Notes under the pieces: generated by a model
Told to the model about the DNA's origin: nothing
The model's database searches: none
Seen by the model: only the letters and a program-made list of their open reading frames with translations
Made by a program: the position numbers and the translations under genes
Part shown: positions 12,118 through 21,820 of the stretch, piece by piece
Layout: the number at the start of each line of letters is the position of its first letter
Numbering within the stretch: the first letter of the stretch is position 1
Source of the DNA: Alnus glutinosa
Taxonomy: Eukaryota; Streptophyta; Magnoliopsida; Fagales; Betulaceae
Direction of reading: 5' to 3'
NCBI RefSeq assembly: GCF_958979055.1
Contig: NC_084889.1
Span: 26,552,261 to 26,616,260, forward strand
DNA: 64,000 nt

Positions 12118-12639
12118 TTTCATATTATCTATTTTATGGTCGGAATTTAACGTTAATATGTTTAATAGTGTACATGATTTTACATTATTTAAAATTTTAA
12201 AAGACGTGTTAACATTAACTTTATATATATCGTTAGATAAATCAACTTTAAATTTTGACTTTTTATTTAAAATTGATAGTAATAAAATGGAGATAATTTT
12301 ATTGCCTCTAAGTGGGTTTGCAATAGAAATTGCATACATGTTTATCATTGAATTATAAAAAATCCATTTGGAACAGTGACAACGTGACATTTCAGACTAT
12401 TTTTGGAATTCTTTGAATATGTGTATATAGACATATATCTTGAATTAATAATTGATAAAACATTCTTTGAATGTTGTTAAGAAATGGTGACAATTTTTCC
12501 ATCCAAAGCATGTGAATCAAATTAGTTACTGGACTTCTTGAATATTATAAATCAATGATAAATCCTTTCGCTTTTGTTCTCTCGGCTTCCAAAACTTTTA
12601 TATATTTTTTCTAAAGTAAGATTATATTAATAAAATTAA

Positions 12640-13370
12640 TTTTTTTATTAAAAAAAAAAGAAAAGAGAAGAACAAGTCACAAGGAGGGGGCGGGGGCCCA
12701 ACAAAGACCATTGGTTTAAAATATATATATAATTTTTGGATTGGGCTAAATAAATGGCGGGACTCCAATGGCTTCTTGGCACGTAAGCCAAAAAAGAGGC
12801 AGCTAGATATGACCATTTTTTAGGCAGTTAAGAGGATGAGTTACTTGGAAAAACTCCTATTGCGACAGTAAGAAAACTTGATTGCCACAGCAGAGAAGAT
12901 TGCACTGAGATCAATATCTGGCGAGAGAGATGCCTTGCCTATGACGCTTGGGGAGTATCGAATTTGGATTTAGGAATCTTTATACGAAAAAAATGGGACA
13001 TCATCTAGAGAGAGAGAGAGAAGGCAAAGGAATGAGAGGTACAGTCAAGTAACTAGCAAGTGAAATGAAAAAAAGTGACTACGCCTGTAGCCCATGTGTG
13101 TCGGGGCGGTGTGAGTGATACACATGGTGGAGGCGAGCAGGGAGGAGTGGTTCAGAGGTGGGCAAAAGTGATGGAGTGGCATGTAGAAAAGGTGAAGGCG
13201 GACAAAAAGTCAATCCGGCTTCAAAAAACATCAACAAAAAGAGAAGAAAAAAAAAAAAGAGAGTAAGGGAAGGAGAAGGAGAGTAGGGTAGCAGGGTTTG
13301 GGGGAAGGAGATGGAACTCCTTCCCCCAAACATTAACGGAAGGAAGAGTTTCTTGGAAGAGTTTCTCGCT
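12640..13370. other. Intergenic downstream of SABATH copy A, low-complexity
   Basis: Contains A-rich tracts, a short AG repeat (about 13009-13022) and purine-rich sequence with an inverted pair (GTTTGGGGGAAGGAG..CTCCTTCCCCCAAAC, about 13298-13330). No supported gene. The equivalent stretch in block C carries the insertion at 39188-39520. Confidence 0.5.
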
Positions 13371-13941
13371 CTTTAAAGTTGGATAAAGCTTTTATGCTTT
13401 TTCTCCCTATGCGAGAGAACTTTTATACTTGCTCGTCCATTATTTATACGAATAATGCTCTCTATTTTACAAATTTGAGGCTTTTCGTATTTCATACATA
13501 TAAGCATTCAATTAAAGATGAAAAAAAAATAAAAAAAATTCGAAAGTTTTAGTGTGCAAAAATATGTCGTAAGGAAAAGATTTTGAATAGATGTGTCTTG
13601 AATCCATACCACCATCTTGCCAAGTGAATGTTAACCGAGTGCTTATTTCTTGACCTTAAAAGCATCACCATGCAATTGAACACAATTTATAAAGCGAAGT
13701 GAAGCGCCAATATAAAACCAAAATAACTAGTTATACTAATAGTTGTGCGCTATTTCCGAAATAACTAGTCGGAATAGCTATTCAGTTTCCTTAGTTTGGT
13801 GACAACATATTTCTACGCTAAAAATTATGATCAACAAGCTGCATCGATCTTTTCTTACAACCATATCAAGAGAGCGCCTCAAAAGAAGATGTCCTTAAGT
13901 TTCACAATAACTTCATTATTAATGACAAACTAAGAAGCTAA

Positions 13942-16900
13942 TTAATCCCTTGCTTTGCGTTTAAGAAGAGCAAAGAAATTAGCGGGATTGCTGAACTCAG
14001 TAAAGGAGACTTGATGGTCAAGTTTCTTTCTGACAGAGTCAAAGAAGTCGTTTGAAATCGCATCTCCAAAATGTGCCTTGATCTGTCCTTCCGTTGCGGC
14101 TCGCAAGCCAGATGTCATTATTTGGGATTTGGGAAGGCTGCCAAGTTCTCCCACTACGACGGGAGGCAACTCCTCCATTCTCTCTATGCTAAAACACCCG
14201 TTTCCATCCACTGCAGCTTCCACTTCTTTCGGAGACATGTGATATACTGGCATATTAAAGGAGTCTGCTTCTTCCTCTCCAACTTTACCCTGAATGAAAC
14301 AAAAAAGGGGAAAAAAAAAAAATACACATATTGACTATAAATGACCATATAATTTCATATAATTTGAGGAGGCGCGAAAGATATGAGTCTTCGAAGATAG
14401 GTGAAATTAAGATTCAGTGCAATTGTCTGCTCATATTGATTGCAACTTGCAATATGGGCACGCAATTGTGACAAAACCCTTGTGAGGCTCACTTGTCCAG
14501 ACAGGTGTTCGAGCAGCCCAAGACTGCTCAAACAGGTAGACCCCACAATTGTCTGTCTAGTTCGGGACAATGGGAGAACGACGGAAAATGATTTAGGTTA
14601 AAACCATTTTACACGTCATAAATGTTATTTTCTTTGGTTAACTTAAAACATTTTTAGATGAACCAATATTTTATGTTGCGTCAAACACTCAAAAATAGGA
14701 AAAGCCTTCGCGGGAAAATATTTTATGCCGGGGAAAATACAACAAAAACTTGGGTTAGCTAATGATTTCTTACCGTCCTGACCATGTCCGCGAGGCATGA
14801 CTCGAAGAGGCTATACGACATATTTTGTGCAGTTTGAGAATGGAGGGTTCCATTGCGGCGGCCGCAGAAGACAAGTGCGATCAATCCACCGGTCACCAAC
14901 TCTTGAGCCCTGGCCTGCAGAAAGCACTCCATGTCCTCAGCAAATTGAGTTTCATAGGCCTTAACAACTTCATCTTTCGAATTGGCGCAGTAGATTCTCC
15001 CTTTATTCCAAGCAGGAGAGGTTTTGTCAATAATCGATTTTGGGACTCCCGAAAGCCAATGGTTGGCATAAGAAGCATGAACAAAGTGCAAAGATGCATT
15101 GGGAAACAAGCGGCTGTAGAAAGAACCCGCCACGGCCCCCGCATAATATTGTCTGTCCGGTGGGAGGGATGCGAAGAGTGTGTTGAAATCGTTAGAGACG
15201 TGATCGTTGAAGAAGACTTGAAATTCAGGGAGCTGAGAATGGAGTCCTTGGCATTCGTACTTCAACCGCACTGCTTCAATTATGTTTTGCACTGCGAAAA
15301 ATGTATTAGGCCCAGTAGAGCAACCTAAATCTGCAATTCGAAAGGTGGTTGACGAAAGAAAGTTGGTGGCGTCAAGCTTTTCAGCAACTGATTCAGTTAT
15401 TAGCTCTTTTGCAGTGTCGATAACTCCTCTCTGAAACACACGAGATCTTGTTAGAAAATAAAGATGTTAGAATTTTTAAAAAGTAATATTTTTTAGTAGA
15501 CAGTCATACTACTCTCATACAACACCTCTCTGAAACACACGAGATCTTGTATTTTGAATTTTGAGTCATGATGAAAAGGAGAAAGATATATAAATAATAC
15601 AATAAAAAAAATTAAGCAAGGACAAACCAACACTTTCGCTTCTTCTTCTTCTTCTTCCTTTTTTTTTTTTTTTTTTTTTTTTAATGTTTTTCTAACTTTT
15701 TTTTAATTTATTTTTTATTTAGGGTATAATTGTAATTTTGTAAGGATTCTATCATATAATGAAATGGACAAAGATTTATTTATAACAATCCAAAGTGCAA
15801 GGAGTAATAAGACAAAATTAAAACCACCATTTAAAAATAACCTATTGTAATCTTCCCTCAGCTTTGTGACAAGTAAGTCCTTCCATCATATTTTTCATCT
15901 AGCTTTTAGCAGAAAATTTGCAGCTTCTCTGTATCATACCAATAAAAATATGACTTGTGTATTCATATCCACACCGCTATGCAACAAATGTAAAGACAAG
16001 CAGTTTTCTTCTAATAACATGTCCTTTGAGTCTATTAAAATGACGTGTTTTTTTAATATCAGAGACAAGTTGAAATGAATTTTATTAAAAAAACATGTGA
16101 ATTTCTCATGCTATTAAAAAATTTGATACACGTCATTTTCATAAATTAGGTTGAAAGAATTTATTCCAACTCAATTTAGAGAAAATCTTTGTTCCAAAAG
16201 TAATTATGCCTACATTTTCTTTTCTTTTTATTTTTCTTTTATTTTCCAAAAAAAATAAAAAAAATTAGCGAGGCTGAAGATGGCAATGAGAGGTACGTAA
16301 AGATCTTAACCCAATATCACCTTTGACACCCCCAACCCCGTATGCATTAGGATCCCCGACCCGTATAACAGTAGGTGGGGTGAAGCCACCCTCACCGTCC
16401 ACTCAACAAGAGTAAAAATCCACCCACGTAGACCAATGTGTGCAAGGGTGGAGTTTTAGCCCCTTCCTTGGGAGTGGAGCGTGCAGAGAGTAGGCAATAT
16501 AGGTGAATCTCCGTTACCCTCCACCGCCCTTCTCCATCTTCTCTTTTTCAGTAATTATATTGAATATGATTTTAATAATAACACGGATCTAGCATTAGTG
16601 CAAATTAGTAGCTACCTCTTTTGAAAGGTAAGTGAATCAAATTCATTCACACTCGCCATACCAGCGTGAAAGTGAACCCCGCTTTCTAATGTTGATAATA
16701 ATTGTAAAGCTTAATTGGGTCTTAGCCATAGTAGTTGAGAGAAAGGACATAGACTTTAAAGGGTTACTTGAAAGACTTGGTTGTGCTTGTGGGAGACCAC
16801 TATGGCGTTGACGTGTGGCGGTGGGCTATGAGTATTTATTTGTCTTTGTATTGTTAAAGCACGTAATTGGATTAGAGAAATCCTATTTGGTTGACTGATG

Positions 16901-17364
16901 TTGTATAGCAAACACTGGGTCACAGTCAAATTCAGTCTTTAAAATTTTTTTAATAAGTTTTTACTGATTCAGACGCTGACTTTTAACGTTAATCATATAA
17001 AAAATTAAAAAAATAAAAACTAGTCAAGTTCTTCAGATTTCATCACCCATCTTCTCCCCCTCTCTCTCTCTCTCTCTCTCTCTCTATAGATTAACGTACA
17101 CTTGCCTGGATCGCCTTTCAAATGAGTACGTAGGCCCGATCTATATATAGTCTCATTGTTTCCATTACAGATATATATATATGGAGATCTGAGTTGAGAA
17201 ATCGACAAAACAGATATGGATAGGAATGAATCAGCTAGATCTAACGAAAGAAAGTGTTCATGTAGAGGAGAGACTACCTGGTAGGAGGAGTTGTTGGAGT
17301 AGCTATCGTCACTATCTCCACCTTTCATCGGATATGCTTCAGACGGTTTCGATGTTTGCTCCGC

Positions 17365-17370
<6 letters not shown>
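13942..17370 (-). CDS. SABATH family carboxyl methyltransferase, copy A
   Basis: Three exons on the minus strand (17278-17370, 14774-15430, 13942-14289), all phase 0, encode 365 residues, normal for the family. SABATH enzymes transfer a methyl group from S-adenosylmethionine to small carboxylic acids in the cytosol, for example salicylate, jasmonate or loganate. Visible motifs are NNSSYQ (SAM and substrate pocket, end of exon 1), IADLGCSTGPNTF (SAM binding), FFNDHVSNDFNTLF, GSFYSRLFP, HASYANHWLSGVP (aromatic substrate pocket), SPAWNKGRIYCANS and DSFNMPVYHMSPKEVEAAV. The overall pattern resembles loganic-acid-methyltransferase-like and At5g38100-like members more than SAMT/JMT, but the substrate cannot be assigned. 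Intron 1 carries a duplicated 3' splice site about 99 nt before the real one. Confidence 0.92.
14400..14580. repeat. Imperfect inverted-repeat (MITE-like) sequence in SABATH intron 2
   Basis: Short complementary blocks around GTGAGGCTCACTTGTCC, CGAGCAGCCCAAGACTGCTC and AATTGTCTG suggest an old foldback element. It is present in intron 2 of all four copies, so it predates the array. It resembles the hairpin at 46389-46596 only loosely. Confidence 0.4.
15426..15550 (-). repeat. 26-nt direct repeat containing a duplicated 3' splice site
   Basis: The 26 nt at 15426-15451, which span the intron 1/exon 2 junction of SABATH A, recur exactly at 15525-15550. On the minus strand the second copy supplies another polypyrimidine-CAG|AGAGG acceptor, with the decoy exon start at 15529. 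Copies C and D have unrelated sequence at this place. Confidence 0.9.
15658..15683. repeat. Poly-T tract in SABATH A intron 1
   Basis: Follows a CTT trinucleotide run. The remainder of the 1.85 kb intron (15431-17277) is AT-rich with no recognisable coding sequence. Confidence 0.85.

Positions 17371-17398
<28 letters not shown>
17371..17398 (-). repeat. AG/CT microsatellite in the SABATH 5' UTR
   Basis: A pure dinucleotide tract directly precedes the start codon (AGAG..ATGGC on the minus strand). A similar tract is present at every SABATH copy. A second one lies in intron 1 at about 17058-17085. Confidence 0.85.
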
Positions 17399-17401
<3 letters not shown>

Positions 17402-17444
17402 CTATTAACTATTAGTCTATTACCTCTATGCCTCTATTATACAA

Positions 17445-17452
17445 TTAATATA
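17445..17452 (-). promoter_or_regulatory. TATA-like box of SABATH copy A (candidate)
   Basis: TATATTAA on the minus strand lies about 75 bp upstream of the ATG, just before the AG microsatellite. It is kept in copy B and at 44008-44015 for copy C but is altered in copy D. No transcript start is known. Confidence 0.35.
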
Positions 17453-17684
17453 GAATGGCCAAAAAGTCAAGGAAAGCCCATGTAGTCTTCGGTTGTCTAA
17501 AATTGTGACGAGTGGCATACTCAACTTCCACATGCAATATCTTAGGATATTTAAAGAGGAGTAATGCTAGCCCTACCCCTAACTTTGACTCTCAAATCTA
17601 CACACCCGTTAGTTATATATATATATATTTTTTTTCTTCTTTTGTCCTTCACTCTCTCTCATACAGCGAGAAATAATTAACTAT

Positions 17685-17769
17685 AAGGGGTAGTTCAATC
17701 AGCTAGAGACCATGCCTCATGAAGCGGAGGTCACTAGTTCGAATCTCTTATCCCCCTCTTGTGTGGACA

Positions 17770-17803
<34 letters not shown>
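17685..17803 (+). mobile_element. tRNA-derived SINE (copy A)
   Basis: GGGGTAGTTCAATCAGCTAGAGAC resembles a tRNA A box, and GGTCACTAGTTCGAATCTC a B box. A short tail (CCCCCTCTTGTGTGGACATG) and a long poly-A follow (17773-17803). GAGAAATAATTAA on the left and GAGAAATGATTGA after the poly-A look like an imperfect 13-bp target duplication. The sequence recurs in B (about 36096-36213) and C (44249-44366). It cannot fold as a normal tRNA with an acceptor stem. Confidence 0.65.
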
Positions 17804-17805
<2 letters not shown>

Positions 17806-17990
17806 AGAAATGATTGAGAGGACCTTTAACCGGTCCCCTCTCCCTTTAAAATAAAAAAAAATATATTTTATTTAAAAATTGTATTTTTTTGTTGTTCTAT
17901 TTTTCCTTTTTGAATATAATTGTTTTTTTTTTTTTAATTTAAAAGGGGGAGGGAGCCGGTTAGAGATCCTCCTCAATCATTTATCCTCGT
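17804..17990. repeat. Foldback element next to the SINE
   Basis: GAAATGATTGAGAGGACC..CCGGTCCCCTCTCCCTTTAAAAT is mirrored by TTTAAAAGGGGGAGGGAGCCGG..CCTCAATCATTT, with an AT-rich centre of about 65 bp. It is present in A, B and C. Confidence 0.6.
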
Positions 17991-17999
17991 AAAACTCAT

Positions 18000-19046
18000 A
18001 AATTTTCTCTTGAATTTGATCAAACAAAGTGTGTTGTCAAAATAATGTGGAGAAGGCATTGATTATATACTAGATGACAAAAAAAAAATAAAAAAAAAGA
18101 AAAAAAAAAAGAAAAGAAAAAAAAAGAAAAAAAGAAGAGAGGAAAATAGGACAATCCACGGTGACCCTTGGGCCCGGTCAAGGGGTTGTAAAGTAAACAC
18201 ATGTCCTAACAATTTGCTTTGGATCAATTACTTTGGAGACGTGTGTCAAGCTAAATAGGCAGTAAAATTATTATTTATTTAAAAAATACAATGGAAAAGA
18301 CTCAATTTAAAGGCTTGAGATGATGTGATTACACATCGGCAACTGCTACCTATTGATAATTTGAGAATTAATTGTAATTTTACCGGCTTGTCAGGTGTAG
18401 CGTACGTTCGGTCTGGATCTCGTGAGAGACAACAAGACAGTAGTCTTAAATCTAAATTTGTCAGTACTTCAATTGATTTTGCATTTGTAAATTTCAATAA
18501 GTTAGAAATTCTTCAAAAATCAAAATCCTTACAAAGAAGACTAAAGAAGAAATAACATTAACATTTAATTTCTTGACAAATAATGCATATTATTAAAACA
18601 CAAATTTAATTCTACAAAACTCATATTGATAGGGGATGCTAAAGTACCTGTGCTCACCGTGAGCTATCAATTTCTCAATACGGCCTGAAGCAAGAACTTC
18701 ATGTTGGCCTGTACATGAATGTGATAACCTTTAAGATCATAACAGTATAGTACAAGAAAGAACACTGAAATGCCAGAACAAAAAGGAAAAAGGAAAATTA
18801 AGAAAAATCTAAAAATTAAGCTAAATATTGCATGTCCACAACACAGTCGTCGCACACATACGTTGTTACTTTAAATCAATGTTATTAGAAATCATGTATA
18901 TTATACTCATGTTCTGTGTTTATGTCAACCAACTTAATAGGCCATAAAATTGTAATTCTAAATAAAAGTTTCTTTCACTATAATGCATCATGGACGATTC
19001 TGGGCGTAGAGGTTGTATTTCTCGCCCATCTTGGTGGTTGCTTCAG
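18000..19046. other. Intergenic sequence upstream of SABATH A, ending at the duplication junction
   Basis: A-rich and purine-rich tracts (about 18079-18135) and unremarkable AT-rich DNA, with no gene. The last bases, TTGGTGGTTGCTTCA, are where this flank joins the eRF3 intron copy of block B. Confidence 0.6.
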
Positions 19047-19586
19047 GTTGGCTTTGCTGCTTTATTAGTAATGAAGTTCACAGAACATTTTCTTTTGAAA
19101 GTGTTGAAATTATCAAGAATGTTGCAAATATTCTCAAATAGAAAACTGCAACCTTTTTCTGCGTGCTCTGGCAAATATCACAATTTTTGCTAGTAACTTA
19201 CAAATAGAGTTTTGTGCTCTCATCCCCTTATCATTCCTTCCAGATATGAAAAGCATCTATAGTTTTTGCTAGACAGGTCTTGATCAAAGTCACTGCCAAA
19301 TAATTTCTGATTCTTTGTCATAATTTGTTGATATTGATCCCTTGTGGACTTGCGGTTCTTAGGTGAATAATTTAATATGCATAGAGACGTTCTCAGATTT
19401 TCCTCAACTTGGAAGGTTCACTCTTCGTACTGAAGGTGAGAAACTGATATTGGCCTTGTGTTCGTGCGGCATTCATGATGTTAGTATTGGTTGTCACATG
19501 GATTACTCTGTTCTACAGGAAAAACAGTTGCAGTGGGAAAGGTTACCAGTCTTTTATAAGTATTTAAACAATTTTTGGCATAAGAG
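19047..19586 (+). pseudogene. eRF3 3' fragment, orphan last two coding exons (block B)
   Basis: Copies of the intron after exon 6512-6676, exon 19363-19435 and exon 19519-19559 with the same stop, followed by the UTR donor at 19586. Both exons are unchanged in coding sequence and keep their splice signals, but everything 5' of the GTTGGC donor side is missing. It is joined to SABATH upstream flank instead. It cannot encode eRF3. Its intact acceptors could trap a passing + strand transcript. Confidence 0.85.
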
Positions 19587-21170
19587 GTGAGGAACTTTTT
19601 AGTGCTTTTTGCATCATCCTTCTTTCATATTACATTGTTGGTTTTCTCTTGTTGTCCTCGTTTGTCGCTTGTAGTAAATTGAAAAGGTAGTGGTTAAGGT
19701 ATTCTCAAGCTAAAAGTTCCCTATTTTGTGTGCCTTATAAAGATTTTTCTGGCATCCAACTGCCTAATGAATTGAAGGCTGGAAATTTGATTTTGGCATT
19801 ATTTTAGTGGTTAAGGTATTGTCAAGCTAAAAGTTTCCTATCCTGTGTGTCTATAATGATTTTTCTGGCATCTAACTCCCTAATGGTCTGGAAATTTGAT
19901 TTTGGCATTATTTTAACGGATTTGAGATGAAAAGATTACAGGTAAGACTTTGAACTTTGTTGCTTCTGAAGAGAGAAATTTTGAAATGGTGAAATGACTT
20001 GTCAAAATTGGGAATCTGGGATTGACCCTATAATTTTATTTTGATTTTAGTAGTCTCATTTTACTTGTTTTTGACCTGTTACTCCACTCCTGGGATGCAC
20101 CTATACCGAGGTACAGGTATGGGGATAGGATAATTCTTGAGAAAGTAGGATAATTCTTCAGCTAATCACTGAAGGAGCTGCGTACTTAGCTCTTTCAGTG
20201 ATTAGCTTTAATGATTTCCTCTTTTCTTTTCCTAATTAAGCGTTTCTCTTGTATACTTTTTGTGTACTTTAGTTGTGCTTTCCGCTCTTAAAATCTTGAG
20301 AAAGTAGGACATGATCAATTAATTAATTGATAAATATATATTTTTTAGGTTTATTTAATGTTAATTTTAGGTTTAAAAAATAGATAACAAGCATCAGACT
20401 GTTTAAAAACATATGCTAAACAAAATAACATATACCGAAAAAGCACATTCAAACTTACATGAAGTAACAAATCTCAACTCATGTAATATACTAATTTATA
20501 TCTCCAAGTTCCAAGTACATGTGAAAGAAAAACAAGATGAGAAGTCTCTATTGAAGTAAACTAAGCCCAATTTATCTCGTAAGACTTTCAATTTTACGTT
20601 ACGATGCTTCTAGTTATTAGTTTTATTGCCATGTGATTTACCTAATTTGCAATAAGCTGTATGTCGTATCAAAATGTTCTTAGAGCTCCCTGGGGTATAC
20701 AAAAATAACAAATCACTCCCCATTATCAAATTCCATCCAATAACTTGTCGACTTCCGTTAGTGTGCCACATCAGAGCCAATAGAATTGTGACATGTATCC
20801 TATTTAATTATTGCTTTATATTACTTAGCCACCTATATATCCATGTCATATTTTACGCCACGTCATCAGCATAGTAACTTGAAGAAGATGAAAGGCGTGG
20901 TTAAGAACCGGATGAAGAAGATAAAACTAACATCCTCTGTGTGGTTGATTTTGGTAGATTTAGGTTTTTCTCCAAGTTACCGTGTTGATAACGTGGCGTA
21001 AAATATGACATGGGATATATAGGTGGCTTAGTAATATGACCTAGAAAATTCTAGGTGTATTTTTTTAAAGTTAGTAATTAAGTAGGACACGTATCGCAAT
21101 TCTATTGGCTTTGATGTGGTACACTAACGGAAACCATTAAGTTATTGGACGGAATTTTATAGTAGAGAGA

Positions 21171-21393
21171 TTGTTATTTTTGCATACCCCAAGGTGGCAA
21201 GGAGCTCTTAGAACATTTTGATACCACATAGAGCTTATTGCAAATCAGGTAAATCAGATGGACTGATTTTGCTTTTTTTTTTTTTTTTTCCCTAAAAAAA
21301 TCCCATATAGTGTTAACAAAAAAGAAAAAAGAAAAAACCCACATGGGAGGAGAGAGAACATCTCAATCCCAAATCAGAAAAATGGGATGGACC
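21171..21393. repeat. Left copy of 223-226 bp direct repeat flanking a Copia remnant
   Basis: Begins TTGTTATTTTTGCATACCCC and ends GGGATGGACC. It is the right arm and flank of the foldback element and recurs at 27301-27526. The two copies resemble each other more than either resembles block A (about 8890-9112). Confidence 0.9.
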
Positions 21394-21820
21394 TGTTAGA
21401 AATATTTAACATATTGCTTAAACTAACATGCGCAGCGGAAAACGAATAAGACAGGATTCAGGCTTACCTCTAGCCATATTTGCTCAAGCGTTTCCACGAT
21501 CCATCTGAAAAACAAGAAAATATTATTTGAGGGATCTTCTAACCTATGCCTATTACCGAATTGCCGTACTGATGGTGTACACAGGCTGTTTATTTATAGG
21601 CTAGGTCAAGGACCCTCAAATACGGTAAGTACCGTATTGTTCCTCCCATCAAGGAAACAATATTATTAATTGATTTTAAATCAATTAATCGATTCCATTA
21701 CGGTAATTTAATTAATTAAATTACCTAACCATAATACCGTATATACTATTCATTTATTAAATTATTAATAAATGCTTCCTTATGTGGCATATAGGCCATA
21801 TATGGAGATAAAATCTAACA
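21394..21820 (-). repeat. 3' LTR of the block B Copia remnant
   Basis: Runs from TGTTAGATTTTATC to TATTTCTAACA on the minus strand (TG..CA ends). It shares long stretches with the solo LTR at 37758-38240, for example GTAAGCCTGAATCCTG, but the first bases differ, so they are related rather than identical subfamilies. Confidence 0.8.

Larger units (their letters stand above)
6677..19046. repeat. Segmental duplication block A
   Basis: This is the first 12.37 kb unit of the tandem array. It starts at the intron donor after eRF3 exon 6512-6676 and contains the last two eRF3 coding exons, the downstream region and SABATH copy A. The same sequence restarts at 19047. B aligns at an offset of 12370 at its left end and about 18411-18414 further right, because B contains an extra element. 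Confidence 0.93.

Noticed and set aside
12085..12390. 101-residue minus-strand ORF near the hAT-like MITE
   Set aside because: It overlaps the MITE end and AT-rich DNA, and the frame is broken in block B.
14825..15328. 167-residue plus-strand ORF antisense to SABATH exon 2, also at 33237-33740 and 41091-41594
   Set aside because: It is the complement of a conserved coding exon, lies wholly within it, and resembles no protein family. Its conservation follows from the sense gene and recent duplication.
17688..17760. Possible tRNA gene
   Set aside because: A- and B-box-like sequence is present, but there is no paired acceptor stem and it continues into a poly-A tail. A SINE fits better.
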